Shown: one piece after another, positions 1 to 10,426 of the stretch
How the letters are laid out: every line of letters starts with the position of its first letter
How positions within the stretch are numbered: position 1 is the first letter of the stretch
From: Luzula sylvatica
Lineage: Eukaryota > Streptophyta > Magnoliopsida > Poales > Juncaceae
Assembly: GCA_946800325.1 (NCBI GenBank)
Contig: OX326960.1
Span: forward strand, 35,183,629-35,247,628
Length of the DNA stretch: 64,000 nucleotides
Direction of reading: 5' to 3'
Made by a program: the position numbers and the translations under genes
Notes under the pieces: model-generated
What the model saw: the letters and a program-made list of their open reading frames with translations, nothing else
The model's database searches: none
Told to the model about the DNA's origin: nothing

Positions 1-124
1 AACGCTTTGAGGAGTTCAAATAACGTGTTTTCAGATTATTTGTATCGTATATTTTACTACGTAACTTTTCACCAAATTTCAGAAACACTAAGGAAGTTTG
101 TTTTTCTATTCAAAACAAGATTTT
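1..124 (+). repeat. Class A monomer example (cagattat)
   Basis: Class A is marked by gttttcagattatttg in the left half, cagaaac, and the loop tctattc. Subtypes differ in the middle: atattttactac with gtaactttt here and at 4469 and 10427; atattttactac with ataactttt (1242); atcttttactac (1986); and ataacattt (17253, 25943, 27308 and later). The last subtype appears only from about 17 kb rightward and often as a pair with I (I-A-I-A), the second A usually carrying taatgtg. Class A nearly always follows class I. Confidence 0.9.
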
Positions 125-744
125 AACGCTTTGAGGAGTTCAAATAACGTGTTTTTAGATCATTTGTATCGTATCTTTTAGTACATAACTTTTCACCAAA
201 TTTCACAAACACTAAGGAAATTTGTTTTTCGATTCAAAACAAGATTTTAAAGCTTTGAGGAGTTCAAATAACGTGTTTTTAGTTCATTTGTATCGTATGT
301 TTTACTACATAACTTTTCACCAAATTTCACAAACACTAAGGAAGTTTGTTTTTCGAGTCAAAACAAGATTTTAACGCTTTGAGGAGTTCAAATAACGTGT
401 TTTTAGATCATTTGTATCGTATCTTTTAGTACGTAACGTTTCACCAAATTTCACAAACACTAAGGAAGTTTGTTTTTCGATTCAAAACAAGATTTTAACG
501 CTTTGAGGAGTTCAAATAACGTGTTTTTAGATCATTTGTATCGTATCTTTTAGTACATAACTTTTCACCAAATTTCACAAACACTAAGGAAATTTGTTTT
601 TCGATTCAAAACAAGATTTTAACGCTTTGAGGAGTTCAAATAACGTGTTTTTAGTTCATTTGTATCGTATCTTTTAGTACATAACTTTTCACCAAATTTC
701 AGAAACACTAAGGAAGTTTGTTTTTCGAGTCAAAACAAGATTTT

Positions 745-869
745 AACGCTTTGAGGAGTTCAAATAACGTGTTTTTAGATCATTTGTATCGTATCTTTTA
801 CTACATAACTTTTCACCAAATTTGACAAACACTAAGAAAGTTTGTTTTTCGATTTCAAAACAAGATTTT
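745..869 (+). repeat. Class F monomer example, 125 bp (gacaaac...gatttc)
   Basis: Class F has tagatcat, atcttttactac, tttgacaaacactaagaaag, and an extra T in the loop (tcgatttc) that makes it 125 bp. A subtype carries gacaaacagtaag with the loop tagatttc (2730, 8688, 18742 and others); another has ctccaaatttgac (12784, 15515, 20232, 24205, 32148). Whatever the subtype, the next monomer is class G, with one exception at 26687. F-G is therefore the most stable pair in the array. The first of the two right-end F monomers at 63181 and 63430 has cacaaac instead of gacaaac, as does the second. Confidence 0.9.
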
Positions 870-993
870 AACGCTTTGAGGAGTTCAAATAACGTGTTTT
901 CAGGTCATTTGTATCGTATCTTTTAGTACATAACTTTTCACCAAATTTCAGAAACACTAAGGAAGTTTGTTTTTCGATTCAAAACAAGATTTT
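870..993 (+). repeat. Class G monomer example (caggtcat)
   Basis: Class G is marked by gttttcaggtcatttg, then atcttttagtac, cagaaac and the loop tcgattc. It always follows a 125-bp F monomer. After G the array takes one of two routes: H-I-A (as here) or L-M-N-O-P-Q (as at 2855). G is thus the branch point between the two main class strings. Marked subtypes are tatagtatc (43196, 48782, 59581) and aacattaagg (46423, 52010, 56230, and 39845), useful for tracing copies. Confidence 0.9.
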
Positions 994-2109
994 AACGCTT
1001 TGAGGAGTTCAAATAACGTGTTTTTAGATCATTTGTATCGTATCTTTTAGTACATAACTTTTCACCAAATTTCACAAACACTAGGAAAGTTTGTTTTTCG
1101 TTTCAAAACAAGATTTTAACGCTTTGAGGAGTTCAAATAACGTGTTTTTAGATCATTTGTATCGTATCTTTTAGTACATAACTTTTCACCAAATTTCAGA
1201 AACACTAAGGAAGTTTGTTTTTCTATTCAAAACAAGATTTTAACGCTTTGAGGAGTTCAAATAACGTGTTTTCAGATTATTTGTATCGTATATTTTACTA
1301 CATAACTTTTCACCAAATTTCAGAAACACTAAGGAAGTTTGTTTTTCTATTCAAAACAAGATTTTAACGCTTTGAGGAGTTCAAATAACGTGTTTTTAGA
1401 TCATTTGTATCGTATCTTTTAGTACATAACTTTTCACCAAATTTCACAAACACTAAGGAAATTTGTTTTTCGATTCAAAACAAGATTTTAACGCTTTGAG
1501 GAGTTCAAATAACGTGTTTTTAGTTCATTTGTATCGTATGTTTTACTACATAACTTTTCACCAAATTTCACAAACACTAAGGAAGTTTGTTTTTCGAGTC
1601 AAAACAAGATTTTAACGCTTTGAGGAGTTCAAATAACGTGTTTTTAGATCATTTGTATCGTATCTTTTAGTACGTAACGTTTCACCAAATTTCACAAACA
1701 CTAAGGAAGTTTGTTTTTCGATTCAAAACAAGATTTTAACGCTTTGAGGAGTTCAAATAACGTGTTTTTAGATCATTTGTATCGTATCTTTTAGTACATA
1801 ACTTTTCACCAAATTTCACAAACACTAGGAAAGTTTGTTTTTCGTTTCAAAACAAGATTTTAACGCTTTGAGGAGTTCAAATAACGTGTTTTTAGATCAT
1901 TTGTATCGTATCTTTTAGTACATAACTTTTCACCAAATTTCAGAAACACTAAGGAAGTTTGTTTTTCTATTCAAAACAAGATTTTAACGCTTTGAGGAGT
2001 TCAAATAACGTGTTTTCAGATTATTTGTATCGTATCTTTTACTACATAACTTTTCACCAAATTTCAGAAACACTAAGGAAGTTTGTTTTTCTATTCAAAA
2101 CAAGATTTT

Positions 2110-2136
2110 AACGCTTTGAGGAGTTCAAATAACGTG
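2110..2136. other. Near-invariant core of the monomer (positions 1-27)
   Basis: Positions 1-27, from aacgctttgagg through gttcaaataacgtg, read the same in almost every monomer of the window. The exceptions I saw are few and mostly inherited by descent in duplicated blocks: aaagc at 249, 4717 and 10675; aaggc at 39099, 45677, 51264 and 55484; cacgc at 19239 and 23212; taatgtg at seven sites from 17524 to 49425; aacgag at 21747, 25720 and 27085; aacgtc in one N subclass; cttcgagg at 61320 and 63928; ttccaat at 63430 and 63679. By contrast positions 31-36, 51, 57, 65-66, 82, 91-95 and 106-110 change class by class. A constant stretch beside variable stretches is what a protein-contact site would give, but low mutation or conversion bias cannot be excluded. 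Confidence 0.6.
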
Positions 2137-2189
2137 TTTTTAGATCATTTGTATCGTATCTTTTAGTACATAACTTTTCACCAAATTTC

Positions 2190-2210
2190 ACAAACACTAA
2201 GGAAGTTTGT
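2190..2210. other. Second, overlapping dyad: 6-bp arms, 9-nt loop (monomer 81-101)
   Basis: The arms acaaac (81-86) and gtttgt (96-101) are reverse complements around actaaggaa. The right arm shares the bases ttgt (98-101) with the left arm of the next dyad, so the two hairpins could not form at once on the same strand. Monomers with cagaaac instead of cacaaac (classes A, G, I, N) lose one pair in the left arm, so this dyad is present in only part of the array. It may be coincidental in such an A/T-rich unit. Confidence 0.4.
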
Positions 2211-2227
2211 TTTTCGATTCAAAACAA
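2207..2227. other. Dyad symmetry: 7-bp arms, 7-nt loop (monomer 98-118)
   Basis: The arms ttgtttt (98-104) and aaaacaa (112-118) are perfect reverse complements around the loop tcgattc. The element recurs in most of the 515 monomers. Class differences concentrate in the loop (tcgattc, tctattc, tcgagtc, tcgtttc, or the 8-nt tcgatttc of 125-bp monomers), while the arms stay intact. Class K extends the pairing by one base (aaaacaaa). Arms are broken in classes Q (ttatttt), M and R (aaaacgaa), and in a few private cases such as aatacaa at 60562-60568. A hairpin or cruciform is possible; no protein is implied by the sequence alone. Confidence 0.6.
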
Positions 2228-3350
2228 GATTTTAACGCTTTGAGGAGTTCAAATAACGTGTTTTTAGATCATTTGTATCGTATCTTTTAGTACATAACTT
2301 TTCACCAAATTTCACAAACACTAGGAAAGTTTGTTTTTCGTTTCAAAACAAGATTTTAACGCTTTGAGGAGTTCAAATAACGTGTTTTTAGATCATTTGT
2401 ATCGTATCTTTTAGTACATAACTTTTCACCAAATTTCAGAAACACTAAGGAAGTTTGTTTTTCTATTCAAAACAAGATTTTAACGCTTTGAGGAGTTCAA
2501 ATAACGTGTTTTCAGATTATTTGTATCGTATCTTTTACTACATAACTTTTCACCAAATTTCAGAAACACTAAGGAAGTTTGTTTTTCTATTCAAAACAAG
2601 ATTTTAACGCTTTGAGGAGTTCAAATAACGTGTTTTTAGATCATTTGTATCGTATCTTTTAGTACATAACTTTTCACCAAATTTCACAAACACTAAGGAA
2701 GTTTGTTTTTCGATTCAAAACAAAATTTTAACGCTTTGAGGAGTTCAAATAACGTGTTTTTAGATCATTTGTATCGTATCTTTTACTACATAACTTTTCA
2801 CCAAATTTGACAAACAGTAAGAAAGTTTGTTTTTAGATTTCAAAACAAGATTTTAACGCTTTGAGGAGTTCAAATAACGTGTTTTCAGGTCATTTGTATC
2901 GTATCTTTTAGTACATAACTTTTCACCAAATTTCAGAAACACTAAGGAAGTTTGTTTTTCGATTCAAAACAAGATTTTAACGCTTTGAGGAGTTCAAATA
3001 ACGTGTTTTTAGATCATTTGTATCGTATCTTTTAGTACATAACTTTTCACCAAATTTCACAAACACTAAGGAAGTTTGTTTTTCGAGTCAAAACAAGATT
3101 TTAACGCTTTGAGGAGTTCAAATAACGTGTTTTTAGATCATTTGTATCGTATCTTTTAGTACATAACTTTTCAGCAAATTTCACAAATACTAAGGAAGTT
3201 TGTTTTTCGATTCAAAACGAAATTTTAACGCTTTGAGGAGTTCAAATAACGTGTTTTTAGATCATTTGTATCGTATCTTTTACTACATAACTTTTCACCA
3301 AATTTCAGAAACACTAAGGAAGTTTGTTTTTCGATTCAAAACAAGATTTT

Positions 3351-3475
3351 AACGCTTTGAGGAGTTCAAATAACGTGTTTTTAGATCATTTGTATCGTAT
3401 CTTTTAGTACATAACTTTTCACCAAATTTCACAAACACTAAGGAAGTTTGTTTTTCGATTTCAAAACAATATTTT
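3351..3475 (+). repeat. Class O monomer example, 125 bp (ends aatatttt)
   Basis: Class O has tagatcat, atcttttagtac, cacaaac, the 8-nt loop tcgatttc and the ending aaaacaatatttt. It is the second kind of 125-bp monomer, with the same extra T as class F but a different left half. It lies in the fixed string L-M-N-O-P-Q. I count 22 including a C/O hybrid in the 48-mer block near 7447. From 39099 on, several copies begin aaggc instead of aacgc. Confidence 0.9.
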
Positions 3476-4468
3476 AACGCTTTGAGGAGTTCAAATAACG
3501 TGTTTTTAGTTCATTTGTATCGTATCTTTTAGTACATAACTTTTCACCCAATTTCACAAACACTAAGGAAGTTTGTTTTTCGAGTCAAAACAAGATTTTA
3601 ACGCTTTGAGGAGTTCAAATAACGTGTTTTTAGATCATTTGTATCGTATCTTTTAGTACATAACTTTTCACCAAATTTCACAAACACTAAGGAAGTTTAT
3701 TTTTCGATTCAAAACAAGATTTTAACGCTTTGAGGAGTTCAAATAACGTGTTTTTAGTTCATTTGTATCGTATGTTTTACTACATAACTTTTCACCAAAT
3801 TTCACAAACACTAAGGAAGTTTGTTTTTCGAGTCAAAACAAGATTTTAACGCTTTGAGGAGTTCAAATAACGTGTTTTTAGATCATTTGTATCGTATCTT
3901 TTAGTACATAACTTTTCACCAAATTTCACAAACACTAAGGAAGTTTGTTTTTCGATTCAAAACAAAATTTTAACGCTTTGAGGAGTTCAAATAACGTGTT
4001 TTTAGATCATTTGTATCGTATCTTTTACTACATAACTTTTCACCAAATTTGACAAACACTAAGAAAGTTTGTTTTTCGATTTCAAAACAAGATTTTAACG
4101 CTTTGAGGAGTTCAAATAACGTGTTTTCAGGTCATTTGTATCGTATCTTTTAGTACATAACTTTTCACCAAATTTCAGAAACACTAAGGAAGTTTGTTTT
4201 TCGATTCAAAACAAGATTTTAACGCTTTGAGGAGTTCAAATAACGTGTTTTTAGATCATTTGTATCGTATCTTTTAGTACATAACTTTTCACCAAATTTC
4301 ACAAACACTAGGAAAGTTTGTTTTTCGTTTCAAAACAAGATTTTAACGCTTTGAGGAGTTCAAATAACGTGTTTTTAGATCATTTGTATCGTATCTTTTA
4401 GTACATAACTTTTCACCAAATTTCAGAAACACTAAGGAAGTTTGTTTTTCGATTCAAAACAAGATTTT

Positions 4469-7400
4469 AACGCTTTGAGGAGTTCAAATAACGTGTTTTC
4501 AGATTATTTGTATCGTATATTTTACTACGTAACTTTTCACCAAATTTCAGAAACACTAAGGAAGTTTGTTTTTCTATTCAAAACAAGATTTTAACGCTTT
4601 GAGGAGTTCAAATAACGTGTTTTTAGATCATTTGTATCGTATCTTTTAGTACATAACTTTTCACCAAATTTCACAAACACTAAGGAAATTTGTTTTTCGA
4701 TTCAAAACAAGATTTTAAAGCTTTGAGGAGTTCAAATAACGTGTTTTTAGTTCATTTGTATCGTATGTTTTACTACATAACTTTTCACCAAATTTCACAA
4801 ACACTAAGGAAGTTTGTTTTTCGAGTCAAAACAAGATTTTAACGCTTTGAGGAGTTCAAATAACGTGTTTTTAGATCATTTGTATCGTATCTTTTAGTAC
4901 GTAACGTTTCACCAAATTTCACAAACACTAAGGAAGTTTGTTTTTCGATTCAAAACAAGATTTTAACGCTTTGAGGAGTTCAAATAACGTGTTTTTAGAT
5001 CATTTGTATCGTATCTTTTAGTACATAACTTTTCACCAAATTTCACAAACACTAAGGAAATTTGTTTTTCGATTCAAAACAAGATTTTAACGCTTTGAGG
5101 AGTTCAAATAACGTGTTTTTAGTTCATTTGTATCGTATCTTTTAGTACATAACTTTTCACCAAATTTCACAAACACTAAGGAAGTTTGTTTTTCGAGTCA
5201 AAACAAGATTTTAACGCTTTGAGGAGTTCAAATAACGTGTTTTTAGATCATTTGTATCGTATCTTTTAGTACATAACTTTTCACCAAATTTCAGAAACAC
5301 TAAGGAAGTTTGTTTTTCTATTCAAAACAAGATTTTAACGCTTTGAGGAGTTCAAATAACGTGTTTTTAGTTCATTTGTATCGTATGTTTTACTACATAA
5401 CTTTTCACCAAATTTCACAAACACTAAGGAAGTTTGTTTTTCGAGTCAAAACAAGATTTTAACGCTTTGAGGAGTTCAAATAACGTGTTTTTAGATCATT
5501 TGTATCGTATCTTTTAGTACATAACTTTTCACCAAATTTCACAAACACTAAGGAAGTTTGTTTTTCGATTCAAAACAAAATTTTAACGCTTTGAGGAGTT
5601 CAAATAACGTGTTTTTAGATCATTTGTATCGTATCTTTTACTACATAACTTTTCACCAAATTTGACAAACACTAAGAAAGTTTGTTTTTCGATTTCAAAA
5701 CAAGATTTTAACGCTTTGAGGAGTTCAAATAACGTGTTTTCAGGTCATTTGTATCGTATCTTTTAGTACATAACTTTTCACCAAATTTCAGAAACACTAA
5801 GGAAGTTTGTTTTTCGATTCAAAACAAGATTTTAACGCTTTGAGGAGTTCAAATAACGTGTTTTTAGATCATTTGTATCGTATCTTTTAGTACATAACTT
5901 TTCACCAAATTTCACAAACACTAGGAAAGTTTGTTTTTCGTTTCAAAACAAGATTTTAACGCTTTGAGGAGTTCAAATAACGTGTTTTTAGATCATTTGT
6001 ATCGTATCTTTTAGTACATAACTTTTCACCAAATTTCAGAAACACTAAGGAAGTTTGTTTTTCTATTCAAAACAAGATTTTAACGCTTTGAGGAGTTCAA
6101 ATAACGTGTTTTCAGATTATTTGTATCGTATATTTTACTACATAACTTTTCACCAAATTTCAGAAACACTAAGGAAGTTTGTTTTTCTATTCAAAACAAG
6201 ATTTTAACGCTTTGAGGAGTTCAAATAACGTGTTTTTAGATCATTTGTATCGTATCTTTTAGTACATAACTTTTCACCAAATTTCACAAACACTAAGGAA
6301 ATTTGTTTTTCGATTCAAAACAAGATTTTAACGCTTTGAGGAGTTCAAATAACGTGTTTTTAGTTCATTTGTATCGTATGTTTTACTACATAACTTTTCA
6401 CCAAATTTCACAAACACTAAGGAAGTTTGTTTTTCGAGTCAAAACAAGATTTTAACGCTTTGAGGAGTTCAAATAACGTGTTTTTAGATCATTTGTATCG
6501 TATCTTTTAGTACGTAACGTTTCACCAAATTTCACAAACACTAAGGAAGTTTGTTTTTCGATTCAAAACAAGATTTTAACGCTTTGAGGAGTTCAAATAA
6601 CGTGTTTTTAGTTCATTTGTATCGTATGTTTTACTACATAACTTTTCACCAAATTTCACAAACACTAAGGAAGTTTGTTTTTCGAGTCAAAACAAGATTT
6701 TAACGCTTTGAGGAGTTCAAATAACGTGTTTTTAGATCATTTGTATCGTATCTTTTAGTACATAACTTTTCAGCAAATTTCACAAACACTAAGGAAGTTT
6801 GTTTTTCGAGTCAAAACAAGATTTTAACGCTTTGAGGAGTTCAAATAACGTGTTTTTAGATCATTTGTATCGTATCTTTTACTACATAACTTTTCTCCAA
6901 ATTTGACAAACAGTAAGAAAGTTTGTTTTTCGATTTCAAAACAAGATTTTAACGCTTTGAGGAGTTCAAATAACGTGTTTTCAGGTCATTTGTATCGTAT
7001 CTTTTAGTACATAACTTTTCACCAAATTTCAGAAACACTAAGGAAGTTTGTTTTTCGATTCAAAACAAGATTTTAACGCTTTGAGGAGTTCAAATAACGT
7101 GTTTTTAGATCATTTGTATCGTATCTTTTAGTACATAACTTTTCACCAAATTTCACAAACACTAAGGAAGTTTGTTTTTCGAGTCAAAACAAGATTTTAA
7201 CGCTTTGAGGAGTTCAAATAACGTGTTTTTAGATCATTTGTATCGTATCTTTTAGTACATAACTTTTCAGCAAATTTCACAAATACTAAGGAAGTTTGTT
7301 TTTCGATTCAAAACGAAATTTTAACGCTTTGAGGAGTTCAAATAACGTGTTTTTTGATCATTTGTATCGTATCTTTTACTACATAACTTTTCACCAAATT

Positions 7401-10400
7401 TCAGAAACACTAAGGAAGTTTGTTTTTCGATTCAAAACAAGATTTTAACGCTTTGAGGAGTTCAAATAACGTGTTTTTAGTTCATTTGTATCGTATGTTT
7501 TACTACATAACTTTTCACCAAATTTCACAAACACTAAGGAAGTTTGTTTTTCGATTTCAAAACAATATTTTAACGCTTTGAGGAGTTCAAATAACGTGTT
7601 TTTAGATCATTTGTATCGTATCTTTTAGTACGTAACGTTTCACCCAATTTCACAAACACTAAGGAAGTTTGTTTTTCGATTCAAAACAAGATTTTAACGC
7701 TTTGAGGAGTTCAAATAACGTGTTTTTAGATCATTTGTATCGTATCTTTTAGTACATAACTTTTCACCAAATTTCACAAACACTAGGAAAGTTTGTTTTT
7801 CGTTTCAAAACAAGATTTTAACGCTTTGAGGAGTTCAAATAACGTGTTTTTAGATCATTTGTATCGTATCTTTTAGTACATAACTTTTCACCAAATTTCA
7901 GAAACACTAAGGAAGTTTGTTTTTCTATTCAAAACAAGATTTTAACGCTTTGAGGAGTTCAAATAACGTGTTTTCAGATTATTTGTATCGTATCTTTTAC
8001 TACATAACGTTTCACCAAATTTCAGAAACACTAAGGAAGTTTGTTTTTCGATTCAAAACAAGATTTTAACGCTTTGAGGAGTTCAAATAACGTGTTTTTA
8101 GATCATTTGTATCGTATCTTTTAGTACATAACTTTTCACCAAATTTCACAAACACTAAGGAAGTTTGTTTTTCGATTCAAAACAAGATTTTAACGCTTTG
8201 AGGAGTTCAAATAACGTGTTTTTAGATCATTTGTATCGTATCTTTTAGTACATAACTTTTCACCAAATTTCACAAACACTAGGAAAGTTTGTTTTTCGTT
8301 TCAAAACAAGATTTTAACGCTTTGAGGAGTTCAAATAACGTGTTTTTAGATCATTTGTATCGTATCTTTTAGTACATAACTTTTCACCAAATTTCAGAAA
8401 CACTAAGGAAGTTTGTTTTTCTATTCAAAACAAGATTTTAACGCTTTGAGGAGTTCAAATAACGTGTTTTCAGATTATTTGTATCGTATCTTTTACTACA
8501 TAACTTTTCACCAAATTTCAGAAACACTAAGGAAGTTTGTTTTTCTATTCAAAACAAGATTTTAACGCTTTGAGGAGTTCAAATAACGTGTTTTTAGATC
8601 ATTTGTATCGTATCTTTTAGTACATAACTTTTCACCAAATTTCACAAACACTAAGGAAGTTTGTTTTTCGATTCAAAACAAAATTTTAACGCTTTGAGGA
8701 GTTCAAATAACGTGTTTTTAGATCATTTGTATCGTATCTTTTACTACATAACTTTTCACCAAATTTGACAAACAGTAAGAAAGTTTGTTTTTAGATTTCA
8801 AAACAAGATTTTAACGCTTTGAGGAGTTCAAATAACGTGTTTTCAGGTCATTTGTATCGTATCTTTTAGTACATAACTTTTCACCAAATTTCAGAAACAC
8901 TAAGGAAGTTTGTTTTTCGATTCAAAACAAGATTTTAACGCTTTGAGGAGTTCAAATAACGTGTTTTTAGATCATTTGTATCGTATCTTTTAGTACATAA
9001 CTTTTCACCAAATTTCACAAACACTAAGGAAGTTTGTTTTTCGAGTCAAAACAAGATTTTAACGCTTTGAGGAGTTCAAATAACGTGTTTTTAGATCATT
9101 TGTATCGTATCTTTTAGTACATAACTTTTCAGCAAATTTCACAAATACTAAGGAAGTTTGTTTTTCGATTCAAAACGAAATTTTAACGCTTTGAGGAGTT
9201 CAAATAACGTGTTTTTAGATCATTTGTATCGTATCTTTTACTACATAACTTTTCACCAAATTTCAGAAACACTAAGGAAGTTTGTTTTTCGATTCAAAAC
9301 AAGATTTTAACGCTTTGAGGAGTTCAAATAACGTGTTTTTAGATCATTTGTATCGTATCTTTTAGTACATAACTTTTCACCAAATTTCACAAACACTAAG
9401 GAAGTTTGTTTTTCGATTTCAAAACAATATTTTAACGCTTTGAGGAGTTCAAATAACGTGTTTTTAGTTCATTTGTATCGTATCTTTTAGTACATAACTT
9501 TTCACCCAATTTCACAAACACTAAGGAAGTTTGTTTTTCGAGTCAAAACAAGATTTTAACGCTTTGAGGAGTTCAAATAACGTGTTTTTAGATCATTTGT
9601 ATCGTATCTTTTAGTACATAACTTTTCACCAAATTTCACAAACACTAAGGAAGTTTATTTTTCGATTCAAAACAAGATTTTAACGCTTTGAGGAGTTCAA
9701 ATAACGTGTTTTTAGTTCATTTGTATCGTATGTTTTACTACATAACTTTTCACCAAATTTCACAAACACTAAGGAAGTTTGTTTTTCGAGTCAAAACAAG
9801 ATTTTAACGCTTTGAGGAGTTCAAATAACGTGTTTTTAGATCATTTGTATCGTATCTTTTAGTACATAACTTTTCACCAAATTTCACAAACACTAAGGAA
9901 GTTTGTTTTTCGATTCAAAACAAAATTTTAACGCTTTGAGGAGTTCAAATAACGTGTTTTTAGATCATTTGTATCGTATCTTTTACTACATAACTTTTCA
10001 CCAAATTTGACAAACACTAAGAAAGTTTGTTTTTCGATTTCAAAACAAGATTTTAACGCTTTGAGGAGTTCAAATAACGTGTTTTCAGGTCATTTGTATC
10101 GTATCTTTTAGTACATAACTTTTCACCAAATTTCAGAAACACTAAGGAAGTTTGTTTTTCGATTCAAAACAAGATTTTAACGCTTTGAGGAGTTCAAATA
10201 ACGTGTTTTTAGATCATTTGTATCGTATCTTTTAGTACATAACTTTTCACCAAATTTCACAAACACTAGGAAAGTTTGTTTTTCGTTTCAAAACAAGATT
10301 TTAACGCTTTGAGGAGTTCAAATAACGTGTTTTTAGATCATTTGTATCGTATCTTTTAGTACATAACTTTTCACCAAATTTCAGAAACACTAAGGAAGTT

Positions 10401-10426
10401 TGTTTTTCGATTCAAAACAAGATTTT
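4469..10426 (+). repeat. 48-monomer block (5958 bp), second copy with 12 more monomers
   Basis: Class order: A B C D B E I C K F G H I A B C D C M F G L M N O/C D H I A J H I A K F G L M N O P Q C K F G H I. Compared with the first block it gains I-C-K after E, and C-M-F-G-L-M-N-O/C-D before the shared 22-monomer tail. Six monomers are 125 bp. The N monomer here has a T-for-A change giving gttttttgatcat (gatca at 7356), a marker followed through later copies at 13314, 16045, 20762, 24735 and 32678. Confidence 0.88.

Larger units (their letters stand above)
2110..2233 (+). repeat. Reference monomer (class J, consensus-like, 124 bp)
   Basis: This monomer carries the commonest base at nearly every variable site and serves here as the numbering reference. 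Left part (1-50): aacgctttgagg, gttcaaataacgtg, a T run, gatcatttgtatcgtat. Middle (51-80): cttttagtac, ataacttttc, accaaatttc. Right (81-124): acaaacacta, aggaagtttg, tttttcgatt, caaaacaagatttt. Four CpG dinucleotides lie at 3-4, 24-25, 46-47 and 106-107. The choice of first base is arbitrary, since the array has no natural phase visible here; I used the first base of the window, which happens to be a monomer start in this phase. Confidence 0.97.
1..4468 (+). repeat. 36-monomer block (4468 bp), first copy of the block family
   Basis: Class order: A B C D B E F G H I A B C D H I A J H I A K F G L M N O P Q C K F G H I, with four 125-bp monomers (36 x 124 + 4). The following block starts with the same six classes, including the rare aaagc start of the third monomer (249 and 4717), so a copy boundary falls at 4468/4469. 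The last 22 monomers (1738-4468) match 7696-10426 at an offset of 5958. Confidence 0.88.

Noticed and set aside
2212..2228. CENP-B box beginning with ttcg in the dyad loop (NTTCGNNNNANNCGGGN)
   Set aside because: TTCG and the following A are in place, but the essential CGGG is acaa. The TTCG is also lost in the tctattc classes.
1..4468. A 12-monomer ancestral unit, because the first two block lengths are 36 and 48
   Set aside because: The class order inside the blocks does not repeat every 12 monomers, and later copy lengths (11, 22, 25, 32, 34) are not multiples of 12.
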